This document shows, one piece after another, positions 1-6,276 of a DNA stretch of 6,345 nucleotides. The stretch comes from Alphaproteobacteria bacterium UBA3650 (GTDB lineage Bacteria > Pseudomonadota > Alphaproteobacteria > CAAHEQ01 > UBA3637): the NCBI GenBank assembly GCA_002373815.1, contig DFKH01000084.1:1-6345 (forward strand), in the 5' to 3' direction. Numbering within the stretch: the stretch's first letter is position 1; each line of letters begins with the position of its first letter. The notes under the pieces were generated by a model that saw only the letters and a list, made by a program, of their open reading frames with translations, had not been told where the DNA came from and ran no database searches. The translations under genes and the position numbers were made by a program.

Positions 1-1
1 T

Positions 2-766
2 GATCCTAATTTACAAAATATTCCTGTCCGAACGGATGAAGGCAAAGAAATCCGCCGAGTCTTCATTGCAAAAAAAGGATATAAACTACTTTCTGCCGAC
101 TATTCACAAATTGAACTACGCTTAATGGCTGAAGTTGCCAATGTAGAAAAATTAAAACAATCTTTTTTAAATAATGAAGATATTCATGCTCGCACGGCTA
201 GCCAAGTATTACATATTCCACTTAATGAAATTACCCCCGATCAACGTCGCCGTGCAAAGGCCATCAATTTTGGAATAATCTATGGCATTTCTGCCTTTGG
301 ATTAGCTGCAAACTTAGGTATTTCACGCACCGAAGCCAAAGATTACATTGACACATATTTTGCCGAATATCCCGAAATCAAACAATATATGACAAATACG
401 CAACAATTTGTGGAAGCAAATGGTTTTGTCACAACACCTTTTGGTCGCAAGATATATATTTCAGGTTTGAACAACAACACCACTAAATCTTTCGCTTTGC
501 GCGCCGCCATCAATGCGCCAATTCAAGGAGGGGCAGCCGATATTATCAAAATGGCAATGATTCGCGTGGATAAAGCATTGAAACACTCTAATTTAGATGC
601 TACTTTATTGTTACAAGTACATGATGAGTTGGTCTTTGAAGTGGCTGATAAAGATGTGGAACAAACCACACAATTGGTCAAACAAGCCATGGAACAAGTA
701 GTTGGACTGTCCCTCCCTTTAATAACGGAAGTTGGCATTGGAGATAATTGGAAGGATGCCCATTAA
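2..766 (+). CDS. polA: DNA polymerase I, C-terminal polymerase domain (5'-truncated by window edge)
   Basis: The open frame runs from base 2, upstream of the first ATG at 125, so the gene enters from outside the window and 254 C-terminal residues are visible. Family A polymerase landmarks appear in order: the DPNLQNIP template-binding motif at the very start, motif A (SADYSQIELR, with the first metal-binding Asp), the O helix (RRRAKAINFGIIYG, with the dNTP-contacting Arg and Lys and a Phe at the position that governs dideoxynucleotide discrimination), the TPFGRK segment, and motif C (QVHDELVFEV, with the second catalytic Asp). The protein ends in NWKDAH, a normal family C-terminus, and stops at TAA. 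The known role is gap filling in excision repair and Okazaki fragment maturation in the cytoplasm. The 5' nuclease and any 3'-5' exonuclease domain lie outside the window, so proofreading cannot be judged. The gene directly abuts tlyA. Confidence 0.97.
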   Translation, partial: DPNLQNIPVRTDEGKEIRRVFIAKKGYKLLSADYSQIELRLMAEVANVEKLKQSFLNNEDIHARTASQVLHIPLNEITPDQRRRAKAINFGIIYGISAFGLAANLGISRTEAKDYIDTYFAEYPEIKQYMTNTQQFVEANGFVTTPFGRKIYISGLNNNTTKSFALRAAINAPIQGGAADIIKMAMIRVDKALKHSNLDATLLLQVHDELVFEVADKDVEQTTQLVKQAMEQVVGLSLPLITEVGIGDNWKDAH

Positions 767-1549
767 ATGCGCTTAGATGTTGCCCTTGTTCAACAAAAAC
801 TAATTGACACTCGTACAAAAGCTAAAGCCACTATTGAGGCAGGCCTTGTTTTTTGTCAAGGACAACTTTTAACAAAACCAAGTCAAGATATACAAAATCC
901 AGAAGAATTGGAAATTCGTGGAACAGTTTGTCCTTATGTATCCCGAGGTGGTCTAAAATTGCAAAAGGCACTGCAAGCATTTAAAATCAATTTAAAAAAC
1001 AAGATTATTTTAGACATAGGATCTTCAACCGGCGGATTTACCGATTGTGCTTTACAAAATAGGGCAAAACAAGTCATTGCTGTGGATGTAGGCAAAAATC
1101 AAATGGTAGAAAGTTTACGCAATCATCCCTCAGTCACTCTTTATGAACAGACAGATTTTCGCGATATTGACCTGAATAAAATTATCAATTGTACTCTTGT
1201 GGTTAGCGACGTATCTTTTATTTCCATTACAAAAATGATTCCAAAATTAAATGAAATGCCTAACCTCACAGACTTAATCTGCCTCATTAAACCACAATTT
1301 GAATGCGGCAAAGAAATAGCAGATAAATATCATGGCGTAATTAAAAATCAAAAAATACACGAAAACATTTTGATAAAAGTCGTTTCCATATTTCGAGAAA
1401 ATAATTTTTATCTTCAAGACTTGACTTTTTCCCCTATTCAAGGAGGAAGTGGCAATATTGAATATTTGGCACATTTTACCAAAACAAAATCAAAATTTAA
1501 ACCTAATTTTAAAAGCATTATTGCAACGGCTTTTCAACAAACAATATAA
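767..1549 (+). CDS. tlyA: TlyA family rRNA (cytidine-2'-O)-methyltransferase
   Basis: A 260-residue protein with the TlyA/hemolysin-A domain order. An S4 RNA-binding domain occupies about residues 1-48 (opening RLDVALVQQ), followed by the SRGGLKL linker and an FtsJ-like Rossmann methyltransferase domain from about residue 60. The SAM-binding loop is DIGSSTGGF (83-91). The Lys-Asp-Lys-Glu set expected of 2'-O-methyltransferases is present as K64, D148 (SDVSF), K175 (IKPQF) and E232 (GNIEYL). Characterised TlyA enzymes methylate 23S rRNA C1920 and, in the longer type II form, also 16S rRNA C1409. The short length suggests type I, which is an inference. The ATG follows the polA TAA with no gap, and an AAGGA at 752-756 inside the polA end is its likely ribosome site, so the two genes are probably co-transcribed and translationally coupled. 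'Hemolysin' in old annotations of this family is probably misleading here. Confidence 0.93.
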   Translation: MRLDVALVQQKLIDTRTKAKATIEAGLVFCQGQLLTKPSQDIQNPEELEIRGTVCPYVSRGGLKLQKALQAFKINLKNKIILDIGSSTGGFTDCALQNRAKQVIAVDVGKNQMVESLRNHPSVTLYEQTDFRDIDLNKIINCTLVVSDVSFISITKMIPKLNEMPNLTDLICLIKPQFECGKEIADKYHGVIKNQKIHENILIKVVSIFRENNFYLQDLTFSPIQGGSGNIEYLAHFTKTKSKFKPNFKSIIATAFQQTI

Positions 1550-1554
1550 AAGAC

Positions 1555-1583
1555 TTGCCTTTTTAACAAAACAATGCTAAGCT
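1555..1583 (+). promoter_or_regulatory. Putative sigma70 promoter (extended -10) for the gpsA-like gene
   Basis: TTGCCT (1555-1560) is followed after 17 bases by TAAGCT (1578-1583). The -10 is preceded by TGC, giving an extended -10 element that would compensate for the weak hexamer. It sits just after the tlyA stop and about 28 bases before the gpsA-like ATG, so that gene need not depend on polA-tlyA transcription. Prediction by pattern only. Confidence 0.5.
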
Positions 1584-1598
1584 GGTTTTATATTAAAA

Positions 1599-1606
1599 AA
1601 GGAGGT
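1599..1606 (+). promoter_or_regulatory. Strong Shine-Dalgarno site of the gpsA-like gene
   Basis: AAGGAGGT matches the full anti-Shine-Dalgarno complement and ends 4 bases before the ATG at 1611. It is the strongest ribosome site in the window, and it fixes the start codon and suggests high translation. Confidence 0.8.
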
Positions 1607-1610
1607 TCTT

Positions 1611-2576
1611 ATGACTGATTTTTCCAAAGTATCTGTAATTGGCTGTGGTCGTTGGGGAGGCTTTCTAGGTTGGTATTGTGCAACATATAAAAAATCAGAT
1701 GTTCTGTTTTTAGGTGTTCCAGGTGATCCAGCCTATGAATCTTTGATTAAAACTGGTTTTAATGGATATTGCCAAATGCCCGAAAATGTGTCCTATACCA
1801 CAGATATGGCCGACGTGATGAAAAACGATTTCATAATCATTTCCATCGGATGTCAGGGTTTTCGTGATTTATGCAAGCAAATGTCTTCATATAATCTAAA
1901 AGGCAAAAAGTTTTTATTAGCTATGAAAGGGCTTGAATCTGCAACAGGCAAGCGAATGACACAAATTTTTGCTGAAGAAATTTCCGAGCAAGATGTGCAA
2001 GTTGCTGTATTGGGTGGTCCGGGACATCCTCAAGATTACCTAAAAGGCATTCCAAGTTGTGTCGTTGTCAGCTCGGCATCAGATGAAGCAAAGTATGAAA
2101 TTGCGGACTATATGAACAGCAATCTGATTCGTTCCTATTATGGTACAGATTTGATTGGTAATGAAGTTGCAGCTGCCTTAAAAAATGTTGTCGGTGTCAT
2201 GGCTGGGATTTTGGATGGTATGGGATGGACATCGCTGAAAGGTTCCTTAATGGCACGCGGTCCAGTTGAAGTCGGTCGCATTATTGAATACTTTGGAGGC
2301 GATCCTAAAACAGCCTATGGTTTGGCTCATTTAGGGGATTATGAAGCCACATTATTCTCACCGCACAGCCATAACCGTGCCTATGGTGAAGCTTGGGCAA
2401 AAGGGGAAAAGTTTGAAAAATTAGCAGAAGGCGTACCAACATTAAAAGCCATTTACGCATTACGCGACAAGCTTGAAATTCCTTTATGTACAGCATTATA
2501 CCATGTCATTTATGAAAATGCTGATCCCAAAAAGGAAATTGAAACCCTGTTCCAACGTCCCGTAAAATCTGAGTAA
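1611..2576 (+). CDS. gpsA: NAD(P)-dependent glycerol-3-phosphate dehydrogenase, divergent GpsA-like
   Basis: A 321-residue cytoplasmic protein with the two-domain GpsA plan. An N-terminal Rossmann fold carries the dinucleotide loop GCGRWGG (11-17), then MKGLES (105-110) and GGPGHP (135-140). The helical substrate domain carries AALKNVVGVMAGILDG (188-203), MARG (214-217), LGDYEAT (241-247) and SHNRAYG (253-259). These match the GpsA landmarks KGIE, SGPSFA, ALKN, TRG, GLGDL and SRNRxFG. The invariant Lys (K191) and Asp (D243) are present. The family reduces dihydroxyacetone phosphate to sn-glycerol-3-phosphate for phospholipid synthesis. Oddities: SRNR has become SHNR, SGPSFA has become GGPGHP, and the NAKAAL-type segment has become SLKGSL, so this is a divergent branch and a shifted substrate is possible. 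Fold and superfamily are sure; exact substrate is less so. The start is fixed by a perfect Shine-Dalgarno. It has its own putative promoter and no visible terminator before the ffs promoter. Confidence 0.82.
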   Translation: MTDFSKVSVIGCGRWGGFLGWYCATYKKSDVLFLGVPGDPAYESLIKTGFNGYCQMPENVSYTTDMADVMKNDFIIISIGCQGFRDLCKQMSSYNLKGKKFLLAMKGLESATGKRMTQIFAEEISEQDVQVAVLGGPGHPQDYLKGIPSCVVVSSASDEAKYEIADYMNSNLIRSYYGTDLIGNEVAAALKNVVGVMAGILDGMGWTSLKGSLMARGPVEVGRIIEYFGGDPKTAYGLAHLGDYEATLFSPHSHNRAYGEAWAKGEKFEKLAEGVPTLKAIYALRDKLEIPLCTALYHVIYENADPKKEIETLFQRPVKSE

Positions 2577-2584
2577 TTTTTATC

Positions 2585-2613
2585 TTGACTTTCACCCCTA
2601 TTTTTCGTAGAAT
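2585..2613 (+). promoter_or_regulatory. Near-consensus sigma70 promoter of ffs (and probably dnaX)
   Basis: TTGACT (2585-2590) and TAGAAT (2608-2613) are separated by exactly 17 bases and each differs from consensus by one base. The expected transcription start, about 7 bases downstream at 2620-2621, coincides with the 5' end of the folded SRP RNA. This agreement between two independent signals makes the call strong. The promoter begins only 8 bases after the gpsA-like stop. Confidence 0.85.
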
Positions 2614-2619
2614 ACATAT

Positions 2620-2708
2620 CGGAAGGGTGTGGACGTTGTCCTTTGGACAGCGAGTCAGGTTCGGAAGAAAGCAGCTCAGCCTTTGTTTCACGGGTCATGC
2701 CTTTCCAC
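2620..2708 (+). ncRNA. ffs: Signal recognition particle RNA, small bacterial 4.5S type
   Basis: This RNA binds Ffh and, with FtsY, targets nascent membrane proteins to the translocon. The conserved apical domain is clear at about 2654-2675: GTCAGG, a UUC-GGAA-GAA tetraloop hairpin (loop 2663-2666, stem 2660-2662 with 2667-2669), then AGCAGC. In E. coli the tetraloop stem is UCC/GGA; here U-A pairs replace C-G, a compensatory change. The ends close in a 12-pair helix, 2621-2632 with 2695-2706 (GGAAGGGTGTGG against TCATGCCTTTCC, including G-U pairs). The RNA is about 90 bases, shorter than the 114-base E. coli RNA, and lacks an Alu domain. It sits between its own sigma70 promoter and dnaX, a common alphaproteobacterial arrangement. 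The exact 3' end is uncertain by a few bases. There is no terminator before dnaX, so the 3' end is presumably made by processing. Confidence 0.93.
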
Positions 2709-2716
2709 CTAGTATC

Positions 2717-2723
2717 AAAAGGA
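2717..2723 (+). promoter_or_regulatory. Ribosome binding site deciding the dnaX start
   Basis: AAAAGGA lies 6 bases before the ATG at 2730. The open frame extends upstream to about 2643, but that stretch is the SRP RNA and has no ribosome site, so 2730 is the real start. The site lies just outside the SRP RNA 3' strand. Confidence 0.8.
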
Positions 2724-2729
2724 TTGATT

Positions 2730-4382
2730 ATGACCACCAATTCACAAGTTCTTGCACGCAAGTATCGTCCTCAGGTTTTTGATGATCTGATTGGACAGGA
2801 AGCACTTGTTCGTACAATCACAAATGCCATCAAACAAAATCGTTTAGCACAAGCCTATATCTTAACAGGTATTCGTGGCATCGGGAAAACAACCTCTGCA
2901 CGTATCATTGCAAAAGGTTTAAACTGTATCGGCGAAGATGGTAAAGGGGGCATGACACCTAATCCCTGTGGGAAATGCAAACATTGTCAAGACATCGCCA
3001 ACGATTCCCATATTGACGTCATTGAAATTGATGCAGCTAGCAACACGGGTGTAGATAATGTACGTGAAATTATTGAAGGAGCAAAATACAATCCTGTTTC
3101 TGCCCGCTATAAAATCTATATAATCGATGAAGTTCATATGCTATCCAAAGCGGCCTTTAATGCCTTATTGAAAACTTTAGAAGAACCACCTGAACGCGTG
3201 AAATTTATTTTTGCCACAACCGAAATTCGTAAAGTTCCTTTAACTATTTTATCACGCTGTCAACGTTTTGATTTAAAGCGAATTGAAACAGAGACGCTGA
3301 CAAAATATTTAGCCACAATTTGTAAAAAAGAAAAAAGAAAATTTTCCGAGGAAGCCCTGTATTTAATCGCAAAAGCAGGGGATGGTTCTGTGCGTGATTC
3401 ATTGTCATTATTGGATCAAGCAATGACACAATTACCCGATGATCCTTCTCAAGATGATGTCCGTCAAATGTTAGGTATTGCAGATAAAGGCGCTTTATTA
3501 GATCTTTACCAAGCCATTTTAAAGGTCGACATGCCAATGGTCTTTGAATTGTTAAATCAACAATACCAAGCTGGTGCAGATGCTTTGACATTAGTCCAAG
3601 ATATAATGGATTTAACTTATAAACTTACTTGTCTAAAAATTGTCCCTAAAACAACATCATTAGAAGGTTTTACACAAGATGAACAAAAGACATTAAAAGA
3701 AATAGCCAAGAATACTTCTATGAATACTCTGACTGCCAATTGGCAGTTATTGATGAAAGGGGTACAAGAAGTTCGTTCTGCCGATAGGCCTTTTCAAGCC
3801 ACAGAAATGTTAATGATTCGTATGGCTTATATGTCCGAAATTCCTACGCCAGAGCAATTATTGGAAGAGGTAAAAAAAAACAATGAAACAACACCTCGCT
3901 TAAATACACAACAAGCATTAGAGAAACAATCATCCTCACAAAAAGAAAACATCTCAGAGCAAACAACAGAATCAGCGCCTACTTTTCAAAATATTCAAGA
4001 AATCGTCAATTTAGCTCGTTCTAAGGGCGAACGAATTTTGGCTTTTAATTTGGAAAATTTTGTGCGTCCCATTGAAATAAAAAATCAAACGATAGTTTGT
4101 GAATTAGCCCCAAATACACCTGGAAATTTTTCGGCAAACTTGACCAAATTCCTACGCGATCAAACAGGCACTCAGTGGCTCTTAAAAACTGAAAGAACAG
4201 GTGGCTCTCCCTCTATCAAGGAACAAAAAGAAAATGCAAAAAAACAACTTATTGGAGATATGGAAAAGGATCCAACAGTAGCAGAAATTGAAAAATTATT
4301 TGCAGGCGCTAAAATTGAAAAAATAAAACCAATCACACATGTTCTTGATACTGACAACGAATCTTCAGAAGAAGACGCGTAA
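2730..4382 (+). CDS. dnaX: DNA polymerase III clamp-loader subunit gamma/tau
   Basis: A 550-residue protein that loads the sliding clamp and, as tau, links clamp loader, polymerase and helicase at the fork. Domains in order: an AAA+ ATPase core with Walker A GIRGIGKTT (47-55), a zinc site of four Cys (C66, C80, C83, C86), Walker B IIDEVH (131-136), sensor 1 near ATTEIRK (162-168), the SRC motif (175-177), and sensor 2 GSVRDSLSLLDQ with R222. A helical collar (domain III) spans about 240-375. A low-complexity, Gln/Glu/Ser/Thr-rich linker covers about 380-415, and a C-terminal tau domain of alphaproteobacterial type covers about 418-508 (opening with NIQEIVNLA). The end is acidic. The start is set by AAAAGGA six bases upstream. 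A run of nine A at the domain III/linker boundary may produce a short gamma form of about 385 residues. The gene is probably co-transcribed with ffs. The usual follower genes ybaB and recR are absent here. Confidence 0.97.
   Translation: MTTNSQVLARKYRPQVFDDLIGQEALVRTITNAIKQNRLAQAYILTGIRGIGKTTSARIIAKGLNCIGEDGKGGMTPNPCGKCKHCQDIANDSHIDVIEIDAASNTGVDNVREIIEGAKYNPVSARYKIYIIDEVHMLSKAAFNALLKTLEEPPERVKFIFATTEIRKVPLTILSRCQRFDLKRIETETLTKYLATICKKEKRKFSEEALYLIAKAGDGSVRDSLSLLDQAMTQLPDDPSQDDVRQMLGIADKGALLDLYQAILKVDMPMVFELLNQQYQAGADALTLVQDIMDLTYKLTCLKIVPKTTSLEGFTQDEQKTLKEIAKNTSMNTLTANWQLLMKGVQEVRSADRPFQATEMLMIRMAYMSEIPTPEQLLEEVKKNNETTPRLNTQQALEKQSSSQKENISEQTTESAPTFQNIQEIVNLARSKGERILAFNLENFVRPIEIKNQTIVCELAPNTPGNFSANLTKFLRDQTGTQWLLKTERTGGSPSIKEQKENAKKQLIGDMEKDPTVAEIEKLFAGAKIEKIKPITHVLDTDNESSEEDA
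3872..3886 (+). promoter_or_regulatory. Candidate slippage site in dnaX (A9 run followed by an out-of-frame stop)
   Basis: Nine A residues (3872-3880) cover dnaX codons 381-384, reading GTA AAA AAA AAC. They contain the heptamers A AAA AAA and A AAA AAC in the correct phase for -1 ribosomal slippage. Insertion of one A, or a -1 shift, gives V-K-K-K-Q followed by TGA at 3884-3886. Loss of one A gives a short tail ending at the TAA beginning at 3903. Either product would end just after the clamp-loader core, like gamma. Thermus thermophilus dnaX makes gamma by transcriptional slippage on an A9 run, and E. coli does it by ribosomal frameshifting on A AAA AAG. A purine-rich GGAAGAGG (3863-3870) lies immediately upstream, but I see no stable hairpin downstream, which favours transcriptional slippage if the site works. 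Confidence 0.55.
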
Positions 4383-4388
4383 AAAAAC

Positions 4389-4417
4389 TTGCAATTCATT
4401 TATGATCTTGTTAAAAT
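4389..4417 (+). promoter_or_regulatory. Putative sigma70 promoter of the ABC exporter gene
   Basis: TTGCAA (4389-4394) and TAAAAT (4412-4417) are separated by 17 bases, in the 58-base gap after the dnaX stop. The expected start near 4424 leaves a leader of under 20 bases before the ATG. No terminator separates it from dnaX, so read-through from upstream is also possible. Confidence 0.65.
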
Positions 4418-4429
4418 AAATCATCAAAC

Positions 4430-4435
4430 AAAGGA
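4430..4435 (+). promoter_or_regulatory. Ribosome binding site choosing the ABC exporter start at 4441
   Basis: AAAGGA at 4430-4435 overlaps the upstream in-frame ATG at 4435, so it cannot serve that codon. It stands 5 bases before the ATG at 4441, which is therefore the preferred start. Confidence 0.65.
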
Positions 4436-4440
4436 TGTGC

Positions 4441-6213
4441 ATGTTACAAAAATTAAAACAGATGAACTTTGTCATCAATTATAAACGAATGTGGCCATTT
4501 ATTCGTCCCTTTTGGTTTCGAGCTTTACTCAGTTTAGTGATTACTATTCCAATCGGCTCGTTAGATGCTGTTATCGCTTTGGCTTTAAAGCCATTCATGG
4601 ATACGGTCATTATTGAACAAAATGGATCAACACCATGGAATTTACCTTTATACGTCATCCCCATTCTTATTATCGGATTTACCATTGTTCAGTCTATTTT
4701 AGAATATGCAGCAGCCTATTTAAACACATGGACGGGAGGACAAATCTCGCGCGAATTACGTCGTAAGATGTATAACAAATTGATGCAAATGGATCAAGCA
4801 TTTTTTGATGCGCATACTTCGGGGGACTTGGCACAACGTTTCAGTGCTGATCCAGGTACTGCTTGCACTGGTCTGCTCTCTAATTTAAAGACATTTACAA
4901 CACGCATTTTCTCATCTATTACATTGATTTGCGTCCTGTTTTATACCTCGTGGCAACTAGCCATTATCGCTATTGTCGTGTTAGGAGGAGCGCTATATCC
5001 ATTGGCGGGCATTCGTCGTCGCATTAAAGATATTGTGAAAAAATCTGTTGAAGTAGGAGCAGCTGGTTTCACTGTCTTTAATGAAACACATGCAGGTGCC
5101 AAAACAATTGCTTCCTACAATTTACAAGAATATAAAAGACAACAGTTCAATGAAATTTTAAAGCAAGCATTTAAACTCAGCATCAAAAATACTCAACGAA
5201 CTGCTTGGCTATCGCCCATGATGCACATTGTGATTGCCATAGGTATGGCGGGGGCTATTTGGTACGGATCTTATTTAATTACCTCAAAACAAATTACCGC
5301 TGGTGATTTTGTGGCCTTTATGACATCTATGCTGATGCTTTATAGCCCGATTAAAAATATTGGTAAAAATTTTACTCAAGTACAACAATCATTTATGGCT
5401 ATTGAACGTGTTTTTGAAATGCTAGATTACGATATTCCCGTCAAAGACAAGAAAAATGCCATTGAAATGAAACATATTAAAAATAATATCACATTCCACG
5501 ATGTGTCTTTTGAGTATAAGACAGACACCCCTGTGTTAAAGCATATCAATTTAATGATTCCAAAGGGGAAAACGGTAGCATTTGTGGGCAATTCTGGTGG
5601 AGGGAAAAGCACAATTGTCAGTTTAATTCCTCGTTTTTATGATGTCAACGAAGGCTCGATCACAATTGATGGCACAGATATTCGTGATTTTACATGACAT
5701 TCTTTAAGACAAAACATCGGCATTGTGTTTCAAGACAATTTCCTATTTTCAGGAACAATCCGCGATAATATCTTATTAGGCAAATTTGATGCCACCGAAG
5801 ATGAAATCAAACAAGCTGTCAAATCTGCTTGTCTGGAAGAATTTATTGACGAGCTTGAAGATGGATTAGATACCGACATCGGCGAACGCGGAACACTGCT
5901 TTCTGGCGGTCAAAAACAACGTGTTGCCATTGCCAGAGCTTTTTTGAAAAATGCACCAATTGTCATTTTAGACGAAGCAACTTCTGCTTTGGACAACAAA
6001 TCTGAGGGCATTGTTCAACAGGCGATTGACAACCTAATGAAGGACAGAACTGTGTTGGTCATTGCACACAGATTGTCCACAATTCAAAATGCGGACAAAA
6101 TTGTTGTAATCAATGAAGGTGAGATTGTTGAAGAAGGAACGCACGAAAAATTATTAGCCCAAAATGGGGCTTATGCCACCCTTTATAATGCACAGTTTAA
6201 ACATAAAAAATAA
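4441..6213 (+). CDS. MsbA-type ABC exporter (fused permease/ATPase), interrupted by an in-frame TGA
   Basis: Read through the TGA, the frame gives a 590-codon half-transporter, close to the 582 residues of E. coli MsbA. The membrane domain (about 1-310) has six hydrophobic segments near 27-48, 68-94, 155-172, 173-190, 257-278 and 289-305. The ATPase domain (about 348-590) has an A-loop Tyr (Y359), Walker [10 protein letters not shown] (383-391), the Q-loop Gln (Q431), signature LSGGQ (487-491), Walker B VILDE (508-512), D-loop SALD and the H-loop His (H543). Dimers of this family flip lipid A-core or other lipids across the inner membrane; the substrate here is inferred only from family. Codon 419 (5695-5697) is TGA, between Walker A and the Q-loop. 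No shift of frame occurs, and every motif after the stop is intact. If translation ends there, the 418-residue product lacks the signature and Walker B and would be inactive. A downstream fragment could begin only at weak starts such as GTG 5725, which has no ribosome site. The gene ends in tandem TAA TAA and a terminator. Confidence 0.88.
5695..5697 (+). other. In-frame TGA codon within the ABC exporter ATPase domain
   Basis: The codons read GAT TTT ACA TGA CAT TCT TTA AGA, giving D-F-T-stop-H-S-L-R. In family members the position is often Leu in the loop before SLR. TTA to TGA is one base change, as is TGG to TGA. The following C makes UGAC, a context known to be weakly terminated in bacteria (as at the prfB frameshift site). 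Candidate explanations are a nonsense mutation, a sequencing error, readthrough, or UGA decoded as Trp or another residue. The sequence alone does not decide. Confidence 0.9.
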
Positions 6214-6235
6214 TAAGACAAGGATCAACTAACCA

Positions 6236-6276
6236 AAATGTCCCACTCCATTGGGACATTTGTTTTTGTTTATTTT
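6236..6276 (+). terminator. Rho-independent terminator after the ABC exporter gene
   Basis: A perfect 10-pair stem, AAATGTCCCA (6236-6245) with TGGGACATTT (6252-6261), closes a 6-base loop. It is followed by the T-rich tract GTTTTTGTTTATTTT (6262-6276). It begins 22 bases after the stop codon and ends the transcription unit. Confidence 0.92.

Noticed and set aside
1549..1566. AAAAG...CTTTT as a terminator of tlyA
   Set aside because: Only five weak pairs with no GC core, and it overlaps the putative -35 of the next promoter.
2643..2729. Upstream extension of the dnaX frame by 29 codons
   Set aside because: This stretch is the SRP RNA, with a conserved fold and tetraloop. It has no ribosome site, while ATG 2730 has a good one and matches the usual DnaX N-terminus.
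3244..3591. 115-codon minus-strand frame inside dnaX
   Set aside because: It lies antisense to a well-conserved domain, has no ribosome site and no recognisable motif; it is a shadow of dnaX.
4435..4440. ATG at 4435 as the ABC exporter start
   Set aside because: The Shine-Dalgarno AAAGGA overlaps this codon. ATG 4441 has workable spacing.
5695..5697. Selenocysteine at the internal TGA
   Set aside because: ABC exporters have no catalytic Cys or Sec at this loop, and I see no SECIS-like hairpin just downstream.
5694..5770. Overlapping ATGA restart at the in-frame TGA
   Set aside because: The ATG at 5694 is in another frame and reaches a stop after about 24 codons, giving an unrelated peptide rather than the ATPase remainder.
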